Notes: a model not told the origin generated them from the sequence alone. A stretch of DNA of 22,187 nt from RGIG6178 sp045612885 (GCA_045612885.1 JAZKZZ010000041.1:1-22187); one strand, 5' to 3'; numbered from the stretch's first letter, positions 1-8,646 are shown. Translations and numbers: made by a program.

Positions 1-161
1 ATTGTCATAATGATTTAATTAAAGAAATAATTATTAATAAAAAAAATATTTTTAATATGGATACAGATAGATTAGAATATATTTTAGATGCAATTGTTTC
101 TAATGGAGATATTATAGAAGAAACTATATTTACTATATTGGAGGAGAGATTTAATGAGTAG
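1..161 (+). CDS. Unknown protein, C-terminal fragment (5' end outside window)
   Basis: The frame with codons starting at position 3 is open from the window edge to a TAG at 159-161 and gives the last 52 residues of a protein. It is rich in Ile, Asn, Glu and Asp, looks helical and soluble, and ends Glu-Glu-Arg-Phe-Asn-Glu. No family is recognised. The next gene starts at 154, inside the last codons of this one, an 8-base overlap that suggests translational coupling and a shared job with the downstream membrane protein. The ribosome binding site of that next gene lies inside this coding sequence (GGAGGAGA around 140-148). An internal ATG at 57 has no Shine-Dalgarno sequence, so the frame more likely enters from outside the window. 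Confidence 0.6.
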   Translation, partial: CHNDLIKEIIINKKNIFNMDTDRLEYILDAIVSNGDIIEETIFTILEERFNE

Positions 162-708
162 AAAATTGAATGATTATAGAATAAAAGAGTATAAGAGTAG
201 TCTTTTAGTTACTGTTATGCAGGCGTTAATGACTTTTCTTGCTCTTTTTGCATTTTTTATGGTTTATCTACCAGTTGCGGAGAAATTAATTATACCATTT
301 GAAAGTCAACAAAGTGACATTGTTCCATTAATTTTACGTTTTGAAATGAAACGTGAAACGATGTTTGGTGTTGTCTTAAATCCAACTCAAGATTTGAAAA
401 CAACAGTTTCAATAATGTTTGCAATATATAGTGCATATTTGTTCTCAAATATATCAATTAATTCATTTATTCCATCTGTTGGTAAAAGTATTTATGCAAA
501 ACTATCTAAATTAATAGAAATTTTAGTAGCAATAGTGTGCTTATTTGTGATGTCGATATACTTTATAAATATTAGTAGAGGAGGAAATATATTTAGTGAT
601 AAGATCGATATGAGTTACTCTAATTTACATGTGATAGTTGTTGTGATTAATCTTATTATTTCTATTGTTGCATATTTTACAACAAAAAAAGTATCTATTT
701 ATGACTAG
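154..708 (+). CDS. Four-helix integral membrane protein of unknown function
   Basis: This 184-residue protein has four hydrophobic segments at about residues 17-40, 83-105, 120-139 and 158-176. A polar stretch of about 42 residues (41-82) separates the first two. The N-terminus is positively charged (Arg/Lys within the first 14 residues), so it is probably cytoplasmic, and the loop at 41-82 would then be outside. No family motif is recognised and there is no signal peptidase site. The ATG is preceded by a GGAGGAGA ribosome binding site and overlaps the end of the preceding gene by 8 bases. The coupling suggests it works with that upstream product, perhaps as a soluble/membrane pair; this is inference only. 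The stop is TAG. Confidence 0.7.
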   Translation: MSRKLNDYRIKEYKSSLLVTVMQALMTFLALFAFFMVYLPVAEKLIIPFESQQSDIVPLILRFEMKRETMFGVVLNPTQDLKTTVSIMFAIYSAYLFSNISINSFIPSVGKSIYAKLSKLIEILVAIVCLFVMSIYFINISRGGNIFSDKIDMSYSNLHVIVVVINLIISIVAYFTTKKVSIYD

Positions 709-737
709 ATTGCTGGTATTATCGTGAATTGTTATAG

Positions 738-743
738 TATAAT
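738..743 (+). promoter_or_regulatory. Putative -10 box of the small coiled-coil gene
   Basis: A perfect TATAAT lies 24 bases before the chosen ATG at 768. No good -35 hexamer stands at 16-18 bases. A start of transcription near 750 would leave a short leader of about 18 bases holding the ribosome binding site. It therefore supports the start at 768, because the ATG at 753 would be almost leaderless. Confidence 0.45.
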
Positions 744-767
744 TTTATTAACATGGGGGTTTGGCTT

Positions 768-1013
768 ATGGATAGAAATAGTTTAGATGAAGAAATTGAA
801 ATTTGTAGGAGTATATTAGAAAAGTTTAAAGAAGAAATGATGGATTGCAAAAACGATTATGAGAATCTTAAAAATTTAAAGGATCAAGATGGGGATAATC
901 CGAACTTTAAAAAAGCGCTTATGGCGGTAAAAGAAAGACATGATGATATTGCTCTTAGTGTTAAGTTAATCAAAAACAGATTAGAAAAACTAGAAGAAGA
1001 AAAAAACGCTTAA
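768..1013 (+). CDS. Small coiled-coil protein, unknown function
   Basis: This is an 81-residue, highly charged protein (Glu, Lys, Asp) with heptad-like hydrophobic spacing over residues 6-36 and 50-79. It has two cysteines (13 and 27) and no membrane segment, and probably forms a helical hairpin with a turn near the Asp-Gly-Asp-Asn-Pro at 41-45. An earlier in-frame ATG at 753 was rejected: a GGGGGT ribosome binding site (755-760) lies inside it and points to the ATG at 768 with 7-base spacing. The gene appears to stand alone, with a TATAAT upstream and a strong terminator behind it. The family is not recognised; a small cytosolic scaffold or division-associated coiled coil is possible but unsupported. 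Confidence 0.6.
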   Translation: MDRNSLDEEIEICRSILEKFKEEMMDCKNDYENLKNLKDQDGDNPNFKKALMAVKERHDDIALSVKLIKNRLEKLEEEKNA

Positions 1014-1034
1014 TATTTAATAATAGAAAACATG

Positions 1035-1099
1035 AAAATGCTAGTTTCAGTGATATATAGATTAATTAATCTATATCTATCCGATACTAGTGTTTTTTT
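1035..1099 (+). terminator. Rho-independent terminator with long AT-rich stem
   Basis: An outer stem pairs bases 1039-1045 with 1086-1092 (two G-U pairs at its base). An inner 20-base perfect palindrome lies at 1056-1075. The structure is followed by seven T (1093-1099), with an A-run (1035-1038) before it. It ends the coiled-coil gene and separates it from the proS promoter. Confidence 0.7.
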
Positions 1100-1137
1100 A
1101 TTTTGATTAATGAATATAAGATAAATGGGAAAAATTA

Positions 1138-1167
1138 CTAACAAAATAGTTAATTAAGTGATATAAT
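1138..1167 (+). promoter_or_regulatory. Extended -10 promoter of proS-metG
   Basis: TGATATAAT at 1159-1167 is an extended -10 (TGn plus perfect TATAAT). A weak -35 candidate, CTAACA at 1138-1143, stands 18 bases upstream. The predicted start of transcription near 1174 rules out the TTG at 1176 as the real proS start. Confidence 0.6.
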
Positions 1168-1193
1168 ATTGGAGTTTGAAGGGAGAGTTATTT

Positions 1194-2900
1194 ATGAAGG
1201 CTAGTAAAATGCTTATATCGACATTAAAAGAAGCACCTAATGAAGCTATTATTGATAGCCATATCTTATTATTACGTGCAGGATTGGTTAGAAAATTAGT
1301 ATCAGGAGTATATAACTACATGCCCCTTGGGAAAAGAGTATTAAATAAAATTGAAAATATAGTAAGAAAAAACATGGATGAAGCTTCATGCCTAGAAATC
1401 TTATCTAGTGCTATGCAACCTAAAGAATTATGGGAGTATAGTGGTAGATGGAGTAAGTATGGACCTGAGCTAATAAGATTTAAAGATAGACATGAAAGAG
1501 AGTTTTGCTTAGGACCTACCCATGAAGAGGTATTTACTGATTTAGTTAAAAACGAAGTTAAATCTTATAAAAACTTACCACTTAATATTTATCAAATTCA
1601 AACAAAATATAGAGATGAAATGAGACCTAGATTTGGATTAATGAGAAGCAGAGAGTTTATTATGAAGGATGCTTATAGCTTTGATGTTAATGAAGAAGGA
1701 TTAGATGTTTCATATAATAAAATGAAAGAAACATATTCTAAGATATTTGATGAGTTTGGATTGAAATATAAGATTGTTCTTGCTGATACTGGAGCAATTG
1801 GTGGTAATGGTTCCCATCAATTCATGGCACTTAGTGATGTAGGAGAAAGCACTATCATTTATTGTAGTCATTGCGATTATGCTGCAGATGAAGAAAAAGC
1901 CGAATCAATACTAGAAAAATATAATAGTGATGAAGAATTTAAAGAGTTAGAAGAAGTATATACTCCTAATCATAAGACTATTGAAGAAGTTAGTGAGTTT
2001 TTAAATGTTAGTAGTAAGGATTTGGCAAAAGCTCTTATTTACTATGCTAAAAATAAATATGTTTGTGTATTAATAAGAGGAGATAGAGATGTTAATGAAA
2101 TTAAACTAGCTAATGCTTTAGACGTTGCTGAATTTGAGTTACGCTTAGCAAGTGATAAAGAAATCGAAGAATTAGGATTAGTTAAAGGATTCTTAGGGCC
2201 TATTTCTATGGATTTAGATATTTATATGGATTTGGAATTAGAAAATCAAAAAAATCTTCTTATTGGTGCTAATAAAAAAGATTATCATATCAAAAATGCC
2301 AACTTAAATAGAGATTTTGAGGTAGTTAAAATAGCAGATTTTCGATTAGCAAAAGAAGGGGATATATGTCCTAAGTGTGGTAAGAGATTATCAAGCGAAA
2401 AAGGTATTGAAGTAGGTCAAATATTTAAGTTGGGTACCAAGTATAGTGAATCAATGGGATGTACATATTTAGATGAATTTGGTAGTACTAAGCCAATGAT
2501 TATGGGATGTTATGGAATTGGTATCAGTAGAACATTACAAAGCATTATTGATCAAAATCATGATGAGTTTGGTATTAAATGGCCACTTAATGTAGCTCCA
2601 TATCATGCAGTAGTAGTTCCTGTTAATTATAAAGATGAAGAAATGAAGAAATTAGCTGATACTATCTATGATAACTTATTAAATGAAGATAATGAAATTA
2701 TCTTAGATGATAGAGATTATAAAATAGGATTCAAATTTAAAGATTGGGAGTTAATTGGCATTCCTTACATGATTGTTGTAGGAAGAAGAGCAAGCGAAGG
2801 AATAGTAGAAGTAAAAGATAGATATACAAACGAAAAAGTAGAAATGTCCCATAAAGATGCTGTTAAGTTTATTTTAGAAAGAGTAAAAGGAGGAATGTAA
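1194..2900 (+). CDS. proS: Prolyl-tRNA synthetase (bacterial type, with editing domain)
   Basis: ProRS charges tRNA-Pro with proline in the cytoplasm. The 568-residue product has the bacterial-type architecture: class II motif 2 at about 139-158 (Tyr-Arg-Asp-Glu-x-Arg-Pro-Arg-Phe-Gly then Arg-Glu-Phe-x-Met-Lys-Asp), Gly-Pro-Thr-His-Glu-Glu at 107-112, and motif 3 Gly-Ile-Gly-Ile-Ser-Arg ending at Arg446. A YbaK-like insertion between motifs 2 and 3 (roughly 225-400) clears mischarged alanyl-tRNA in this family. A C-terminal anticodon-binding domain follows. Length matches the family (about 565). The ATG at 1194 is chosen because GGGAGAG (1181-1187) precedes it at 6-7 bases; the upstream in-frame TTG at 1176 is only 8 bases after the -10 box. 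It abuts metG with no gap. Confidence 0.97.
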   Translation: MKASKMLISTLKEAPNEAIIDSHILLLRAGLVRKLVSGVYNYMPLGKRVLNKIENIVRKNMDEASCLEILSSAMQPKELWEYSGRWSKYGPELIRFKDRHEREFCLGPTHEEVFTDLVKNEVKSYKNLPLNIYQIQTKYRDEMRPRFGLMRSREFIMKDAYSFDVNEEGLDVSYNKMKETYSKIFDEFGLKYKIVLADTGAIGGNGSHQFMALSDVGESTIIYCSHCDYAADEEKAESILEKYNSDEEFKELEEVYTPNHKTIEEVSEFLNVSSKDLAKALIYYAKNKYVCVLIRGDRDVNEIKLANALDVAEFELRLASDKEIEELGLVKGFLGPISMDLDIYMDLELENQKNLLIGANKKDYHIKNANLNRDFEVVKIADFRLAKEGDICPKCGKRLSSEKGIEVGQIFKLGTKYSESMGCTYLDEFGSTKPMIMGCYGIGISRTLQSIIDQNHDEFGIKWPLNVAPYHAVVVPVNYKDEEMKKLADTIYDNLLNEDNEIILDDRDYKIGFKFKDWELIGIPYMIVVGRRASEGIVEVKDRYTNEKVEMSHKDAVKFILERVKGGM

Positions 2901-4499
2901 ATGAGTAAGAAATTTTATATTACAACCCCTATTTATTATCCGAGTGGTAATTTTCATATAGGTAACGCCTATACTACAATCATTGCTGATTGTATAAAAA
3001 GATATAAAAAGAATAAAGGATATGATGTTTACTTTTTAACTGGTACTGATGAGCATGGAGAAAAGATTGCTACTAAGGCCAGTGAGAAAGGTGTTACACC
3101 GATTGAGTATGTAGATGAGATAGTAGCTAATGCTAAAGTCTTATGGAAAGAGTTAGGAATAGAGTATGATGACTTTATTCGTACTAGCGAAGAAAGACAT
3201 ACTAAAGTAGCACAGTCTATTTTCTCTAAATTCTTAGCACAAGATGATATTTATAAGAGTAGTTATAAGGGATTATATTGTAAGTCATGTGAGGCGTATT
3301 GGACTCCTACTCAAGTTGGAGAAGGAGATACATGTCCTGATTGTGGTAAAGTGACTGAAGTTAAAGAAGAAGAAGCTTATTTCTTTAGAATGAATAAATA
3401 TGCTTCTTGGTTAATTGAATACTATAAACAACATCCTAACTTTGTAGTTCCTCAAGCTAGAATCAATGAAATGCTAAACAATTTCTTATTACCTGGATTG
3501 AATGATTTATGTGTATCAAGAACTAGTATTAGTTGGGGAATACCAGTTAGTGAAGATCCTAGACATGTGATATATGTATGGATTGATGCTTTGACTAATT
3601 ATATTAGCGCCTTAGGTTATAATGGAGAAAATGATTCTTTATTTAAAAAATATTGGGAAGACGAAGATTGTGAAGTTGTTCATCTTATGAGTAAAGAGAT
3701 TATTAGATTCCATACTATTTATTGGCCTATTATGTTAAAACAATTAGGGCTTAGATTGCCTACTCAAATTTACTCTCATGGATGGGTACTAATGAAAGGT
3801 GGCAAAATGTCTAAGTCTGTAGGTAATGTAGTATATCCTGGCTATTTAATAAATAGATATGGTGTAGATAGTCTTAGATATTATATGACTAAAGTTGTAC
3901 CTTTTGGTCAAGATGGTACATTTACTCCAGAAATGTTTATTGAGAATATTAACACAGATTTAGTTAATAATATAGGTAATTTATTATCTAGAACTGTAGC
4001 GATGATTACTAAATATTTTGATGGTGTAGTTCCTAATTTAGATGAATCCGAATTTGATGAATTTGACACTAAATTAGTAAATAATTTTACTAATCTAATA
4101 GAAAAATTTGAAGAAAATATGGATAGCCTTAAATTAACTGAAGGCATTAGTACTATCTTTGAATTAGGTAATGCAGCCAATAAATATATTGATGAAAAAG
4201 CACCATGGGTTTTAGCTAAAGATGAGAATAAGAGAGTAGAGTTAGCAAATTGTATGAACTTACTGGCTGAGTCGCTTAGGAAGATTGCTATTATGTTTAC
4301 TTCTTTTTTAGTAGAGACTCCAGAGAAGATGTTTACTCAACTTGGAGTTAAAAAAGAAGATAAAGTTTATTCTACCTTAAAAGAAAATTTAAGTGCTAAT
4401 AATCATGTTGTAAAACTAGAGGCTTTGTTTAATAGATTAGATTTAAACGCTGAAGTAGAGTACATAGATACAAAAATGAAAGAGGGTAAACCTTATTAG
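2901..4499 (+). CDS. metG: Methionyl-tRNA synthetase
   Basis: MetRS charges elongator and initiator tRNA-Met. The 532-residue class I enzyme shows the HIGH-type signature His-Ile-Gly-Asn at 19-22 and the exact Lys-Met-Ser-Lys-Ser loop at 302-306. It has a single four-cysteine zinc knuckle at C127, C130, C145 and C148. The last 180 or so residues form the helical anticodon-binding domain. There is no C-terminal EMAP/Trbp tRNA-binding domain, so this is a short form that would have to dimerise another way or act as a monomer. The ATG directly follows the proS stop (TAA-ATG), and its GGAGG ribosome binding site lies within the last proS codons, giving a two-gene synthetase operon. The TAG stop lies in the loop and 3' arm of the terminator hairpin. 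Confidence 0.97.
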   Translation: MSKKFYITTPIYYPSGNFHIGNAYTTIIADCIKRYKKNKGYDVYFLTGTDEHGEKIATKASEKGVTPIEYVDEIVANAKVLWKELGIEYDDFIRTSEERHTKVAQSIFSKFLAQDDIYKSSYKGLYCKSCEAYWTPTQVGEGDTCPDCGKVTEVKEEEAYFFRMNKYASWLIEYYKQHPNFVVPQARINEMLNNFLLPGLNDLCVSRTSISWGIPVSEDPRHVIYVWIDALTNYISALGYNGENDSLFKKYWEDEDCEVVHLMSKEIIRFHTIYWPIMLKQLGLRLPTQIYSHGWVLMKGGKMSKSVGNVVYPGYLINRYGVDSLRYYMTKVVPFGQDGTFTPEMFIENINTDLVNNIGNLLSRTVAMITKYFDGVVPNLDESEFDEFDTKLVNNFTNLIEKFEENMDSLKLTEGISTIFELGNAANKYIDEKAPWVLAKDENKRVELANCMNLLAESLRKIAIMFTSFLVETPEKMFTQLGVKKEDKVYSTLKENLSANNHVVKLEALFNRLDLNAEVEYIDTKMKEGKPY

Positions 4500-4514
4500 G
4501 TTTATCTTTTTTTT
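4485..4514 (+). terminator. Rho-independent terminator of proS-metG
   Basis: A 9-base-pair stem (4485-4493 with 4498-4506, one G-U pair) and a four-base loop are followed by eight T (4507-4514). The metG stop codon (4497-4499) lies inside the hairpin. Confidence 0.85.
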
Positions 4515-4540
4515 ATAATTTTCCACTTTTTTCAACAAAC

Positions 4541-4569
4541 TTGACCGATAATCTTTAATTTATTGATAT
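4541..4569 (+). promoter_or_regulatory. Weak candidate promoter of the large surface-protein gene
   Basis: TTGACC at 4541-4546 is a good -35 hexamer. Seventeen bases later TGATAT (4564-4569) is only a poor -10. A better -10-like TATTAT at 4574-4579 has the wrong spacing. The region sits just after the metG terminator, so the gene must have its own promoter near here. Confidence 0.3.
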
Positions 4570-4620
4570 CAAGTATTATTATTTAAGTAATCTAACTGAG
4601 AAATGGAGGTGTTTTTTGCT

Positions 4621-7600
4621 ATGAAAAAGTTTTTTGACAAAAAACTGAATACATTTGCATCTGGCACTTTCTCTATGCTAATTAAGTGTAGTGTTTTTCT
4701 TTTTGGATTATTATTAATGATTTTTGCATCAAATATAAGTAAGGTTGAAGCGGCTTCAATAACTCTTTGTGACGGTAATGATAAAACAAATAGCACGTAT
4801 ACAACATCTATGGAAGTTTGGATTTGCGAAACTAGTGGTCTTGCGAGTCCTGTGGTGTATGGATATCATGTAACATATGATATTGACGGTGGATATATAG
4901 TTTCTAATAATTCATACACTGCAAGTGTTTTCTCTGATTTTCAAGACCCAGCAGGAATAAGAGGTTTGTTAGGTAGTGCCACTACTGCCGCAAATATGGG
5001 AATGACTTCTTATACTACGAAGCAATATGCTTATGGAACTGTTTCTTTTTCTGGTCAAGATATTACTACATCAGGTACTGGTAGTACGACTATTGCACAA
5101 TTAGAAGCAAATAAAATTGAAAATATAGCGTTAAAAGAATCTCTTACTAATGCTGCTAGAATGGTTGGTGGAGACATAGTTATTGGTATGATTAATGTTT
5201 GTATTTACAATGGTGATCCATATGCAACAGGGACAGGAAGATACACTCAAATGTTATGTGACCAAATTAGTTGGGGAACTTTGGCACAAATAAATGCTCG
5301 TCCAAAATTAACTATTTGCGATGGCAATGATAAAACGAATAGTGATTACACAACATCAATGTCTGTATGGATTTGTGATATCACTATGCTTGAAAGCCCA
5401 GTAAGTGGTGGTTCTGGTGGCTATCATGTAACTTATGATATTGATGGAGGATTTATTTTATCGGATGAAGCATATGATTCGAGTATTTTTGATTACATAT
5501 ATGATCCAGCAAATATTAAAAATTCATTATCAAGCGCCTCTGAAGTAACCAGTTTAGGTATGGGGCTAGAAGCTTACTCGCCTTTCGAGTATGCTTATGG
5601 GATTGTTTATTATTCTGGTCAAGACGTTACTACATCAGGCACTGGTAGTACGACTATTGCACAATTAAAAGCAAATCAAATTGAAAATATAGCGTTAAAA
5701 GATTCTCTTACTAATGCTGCTAGTGAGGTTGATGGAGCAGTGTTTATATCTACTATTAATGTATGTGTATATAATGGTGATCCATATGCAACAGGGACAG
5801 GAAGATACACTCAAATGTTATGTGATCAAATTAATTGGGGAACTTTAGCTCAGATATATGATACTGTACCTGCATTTGGTGTGACTTATCTTATGGATCC
5901 TGATATTGATGACGAAAGTTCAAGATGGAACTATACTAATAATCGTTCTTCAACAGTAATAATTGAAACAGGTTTTTGTAATTATATTGAACTTCGTTTA
6001 AATAGTAGCACTGCTTCATCATTTAATACTATATATTGTGCATTTGATGGTTCAACTGTTCCTCATAATAGCAATGTAACTAGTATTACTTTACCTTCTA
6101 GTGTTACTGAAGGAGTAAATACAATATATGTAAAAGCATATAATCATCATGGAGACTATAATACTACGAGTTTTACCTTTACCTATGATACAGTAGAACC
6201 AGAAGTTTCTGAGTTTTATTTGACAGATGAAGATGGTATACCTTTAGAGTATACTACATCCTATTTTAACTATTTTGGTATGAGTTTATATACAGGTGAT
6301 ACCAAGTTATGGTCAGTATATATTGAAACAGAAGAAGGGGATTGTTTATATAATGAATATAATCCTGCTGATAATTCTTCAAATGCTGTTGAATTTATAA
6401 TATTAGGTGAAATTAATTTAACGGATGATTATCCAGAACAAATTTTACTTATCTATATTGAAGACTGGGCTGGTAACACTTATGCTTCGTCATTTACTAT
6501 ACAATTTGGAGTTCCAATCCCAGAAATATTAGGAATTATGGTGGAGGGTAATGATTCTGCAGACAATCCACGCTTCACAAACACAAGAACTGTAACTATA
6601 TCTTTTGGATTAGTTAGAGCAATGGCGTATAGTTTTACAATAAAAGATTCTACTTCTCAAATTTATTCATATCAAAATCCTGGTAACAATATGTTCTCAG
6701 AAATGTCAGTTTCTGCTAATTTACTTAATGCACAAGGAACACATACTTTAACATTAACTGTAACTACTGCATCAGGTTCAGACAGTACTACTGCAACAAT
6801 TATATTAGATACGATAGCACCTACAATCACTAGGTATAATTTAATCGATGAAGAATATATTGGAACTGTAGTAACTGAGTCTAGTAGTAAAGTTTTATAC
6901 AGTAATCAAACTGCTTTAATTACAGATATTGTTGCAACTGACTCAAATAATGATGCCTATAATACTTTATACTATAAGATAAGTAATACTGAAGAATATG
7001 AAGATGGAGTATACACAACACAACCTTATTCTGATTTGACTCTATTGAGCACTTCAGAGGGAAGAAAAACCTTGGTTTTAAGTGTAAAAGATAGTGCAGG
7101 TAATATTGCTACTAGTACTTTTTACGTAGAATATGATATTACTGCTCCAATAATTTCAGATGGAACATTCGTTATAGGATGCGATTCATATGGTAATTAT
7201 TGTGGTTACATCAATAGAAGTACTCTACTTGCTGATGGATCATCTGTACTTCCATTTAAATTTATGCTTGATGAAGGTGATTATTATCAATTTACTTTCA
7301 TTGCAACTAATGCTGCTGGATATAGAGAAGTATTCACATCTTCAATGTCATATATGGATGATATTCAATATGAATTGCTAATCGAACACCCTCTTGACAG
7401 TTATTATGAAGCAACAGTGACTGTAACGGACAGAGCAGGTAATACTGACACAGCATATACTGATGGGGCACGTGATACATCTAGTCCTCTTATTCAAATA
7501 ACAGAGAGAACTGTAGAACAAGGATATTATGCTGGCACACAAATGTCAGCAAATTTGACTGACTATGATTACTATAACGATGAAGAAATTAGCATGAGAC

Positions 7601-8646
7601 TTTTAACTATAACTTCATCTTATGAATTGCATGCGTCTTTACTTGTAACTAGGGCAGTAGATTTAGAGTTTAATCATAATGTTCCTTATTCTATTGCTGA
7701 CAATTACTATTATTTATATGCTTTTATTGAAGTTGTACACGCATATGACTGGGCTGGTAACCCATTAGTAGACTACGATTATTTAATAGAATTTAACGGT
7801 GATGAATATTATGTTAAAGAATTTGTTATTGATATTATAGGTGATGATACTCAAGAAGGTATTTTAAATGAAGACTATGTACCAGAAGATTCAAATACTG
7901 ATAATGACTATACATATCAATTAATTGGCGAATCTACTAAATTTTTACTAATAGGTGTTAATACATGTGTATCTGGCTGTACTTTAAATGCTTTACTACA
8001 AGATTATGGATTTACACTTATTGATGATGTAATTGTTTCAGATAGCAATTATCTTCCTAAGAAATTAATTAGACATGGTCAATCTATGGAATTAGTTGAT
8101 ATTTTAGTTATTAATACTGCTCCTAGAGTTGGTTCAACTAATACTGGTGCAAGTATAACAATCAACAAGGGAGAAGAAGTTTCTAATATTGGATTATCAT
8201 TTAGAAGTTCTGATGGTGAAAAATTAGAGGTAGATACATTAATCACTTTAAATGGAGTAAAAGTAAAAGAAGTAGATACTAATGTTCCTGGTGTATATAG
8301 CGTTAGACAAATGGCAACAGATAAATATGGTAAGAAGGCTGTTGTTACTAAAACAATAACTGTTTTAGATGCAGAAGTAAAAGAAGAAATTATAGAGGAA
8401 GAAGAAGTAATGGTAGTAGAAGAAATTTTAGTACCTGTTGTTCATAATGCAAAAAATGTAGAAACTGCTTCGAATACTCAAGTAACAGGAAATACTGTTG
8501 AAGTTATTGAACCAGTTGAAATGCATATCGAAAAGAAAGAGAATATTAAAGGTTATCAAAAGAGAAAGGAAATAAGAAGAACTAAAAAAGAAAAATTTAG
8601 TTTCAAATTATTTTCTAAATATTTCTTTAAGATTTATGACGGCTAG
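4621..8646 (+). CDS. Giant secreted surface protein with tandem repeats and Ig-like modules
   Basis: This is a 1341-residue protein of no recognised named family. Residues 1-44 form a long signal peptide: basic start, hydrophobic core at about 19-37, then Val-Glu-Ala cleavage near 44/45. Two homologous repeats follow (47-229 and 230-417), each with four matching cysteines (50, 69, 194, 213 and 233, 252, 382, 401) that could form disulfides. From about 523 there are at least five Ig-like modules of roughly 100-113 residues, starting near 523, 631, 730, 839 and 952. Asp-x-Ala-Gly-Asn motifs at 615, 824, 937 and 1043 mark module ends. Residues 1165-1250 look like one more beta-sandwich, then a Glu-rich stretch and a basic tail (1305-1341). 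There is no LPxTG motif and no clear C-terminal membrane helix. The ATG at 4621 has TGGAGGT at 4604-4610; an ATG at 4603 overlaps that site and was rejected. An adhesin or surface-layer role is inferred. Confidence 0.8.
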   Translation: MKKFFDKKLNTFASGTFSMLIKCSVFLFGLLLMIFASNISKVEAASITLCDGNDKTNSTYTTSMEVWICETSGLASPVVYGYHVTYDIDGGYIVSNNSYTASVFSDFQDPAGIRGLLGSATTAANMGMTSYTTKQYAYGTVSFSGQDITTSGTGSTTIAQLEANKIENIALKESLTNAARMVGGDIVIGMINVCIYNGDPYATGTGRYTQMLCDQISWGTLAQINARPKLTICDGNDKTNSDYTTSMSVWICDITMLESPVSGGSGGYHVTYDIDGGFILSDEAYDSSIFDYIYDPANIKNSLSSASEVTSLGMGLEAYSPFEYAYGIVYYSGQDVTTSGTGSTTIAQLKANQIENIALKDSLTNAASEVDGAVFISTINVCVYNGDPYATGTGRYTQMLCDQINWGTLAQIYDTVPAFGVTYLMDPDIDDESSRWNYTNNRSSTVIIETGFCNYIELRLNSSTASSFNTIYCAFDGSTVPHNSNVTSITLPSSVTEGVNTIYVKAYNHHGDYNTTSFTFTYDTVEPEVSEFYLTDEDGIPLEYTTSYFNYFGMSLYTGDTKLWSVYIETEEGDCLYNEYNPADNSSNAVEFIILGEINLTDDYPEQILLIYIEDWAGNTYASSFTIQFGVPIPEILGIMVEGNDSADNPRFTNTRTVTISFGLVRAMAYSFTIKDSTSQIYSYQNPGNNMFSEMSVSANLLNAQGTHTLTLTVTTASGSDSTTATIILDTIAPTITRYNLIDEEYIGTVVTESSSKVLYSNQTALITDIVATDSNNDAYNTLYYKISNTEEYEDGVYTTQPYSDLTLLSTSEGRKTLVLSVKDSAGNIATSTFYVEYDITAPIISDGTFVIGCDSYGNYCGYINRSTLLADGSSVLPFKFMLDEGDYYQFTFIATNAAGYREVFTSSMSYMDDIQYELLIEHPLDSYYEATVTVTDRAGNTDTAYTDGARDTSSPLIQITERTVEQGYYAGTQMSANLTDYDYYNDEEISMRLLTITSSYELHASLLVTRAVDLEFNHNVPYSIADNYYYLYAFIEVVHAYDWAGNPLVDYDYLIEFNGDEYYVKEFVIDIIGDDTQEGILNEDYVPEDSNTDNDYTYQLIGESTKFLLIGVNTCVSGCTLNALLQDYGFTLIDDVIVSDSNYLPKKLIRHGQSMELVDILVINTAPRVGSTNTGASITINKGEEVSNIGLSFRSSDGEKLEVDTLITLNGVKVKEVDTNVPGVYSVRQMATDKYGKKAVVTKTITVLDAEVKEEIIEEEEVMVVEEILVPVVHNAKNVETASNTQVTGNTVEVIEPVEMHIEKKENIKGYQKRKEIRRTKKEKFSFKLFSKYFFKIYDG
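5071..5280 (+). repeat. Repeat copy 1, conserved 3' part (within surface-protein gene)
   Basis: Two blocks of this copy nearly match the second copy 564 bases downstream. By hand count, 5071-5159 differs from 5635-5723 at 4 of 89 bases, and 5209-5280 differs from 5773-5844 at 2 of 72. The 5' parts of the two copies are much more diverged, so identity is concentrated in this half. Confidence 0.85.
5635..5844 (+). repeat. Repeat copy 2, conserved 3' part (within surface-protein gene)
   Basis: This is the partner of the copy at 5071-5280 at a fixed offset of 564 bases. The offset between the starts of the two protein repeats is only 549 bases, so copy 2 carries about five extra codons in its diverged 5' part. 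Confidence 0.85.

Noticed and set aside
753..767. ATG at 753 as start of the coiled-coil gene
   Set aside because: The ribosome site GGGGGT falls inside it, and nothing resembling one precedes it.
1176..1193. TTG start that would extend proS by six residues
   Set aside because: It lies 8 bases after the -10 box, so before or at the transcript start; the ATG at 1194 has a good ribosome site.
4603..4620. ATG at 4603 as start of the surface-protein gene
   Set aside because: It overlaps the Shine-Dalgarno sequence itself; the ATG at 4621 gives correct spacing and a normal signal peptide start.
4569..4796. Minus-strand frame of 75 residues across the start of the surface-protein gene
   Set aside because: It is the complement of a signal-peptide region; no ribosome site, and it overlaps a clear gene start.
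5071..5844. Direct repeats as a CRISPR array or mobile element ends
   Set aside because: The repeats are two long, in-frame protein-coding copies without spacers, transposase or target duplications.
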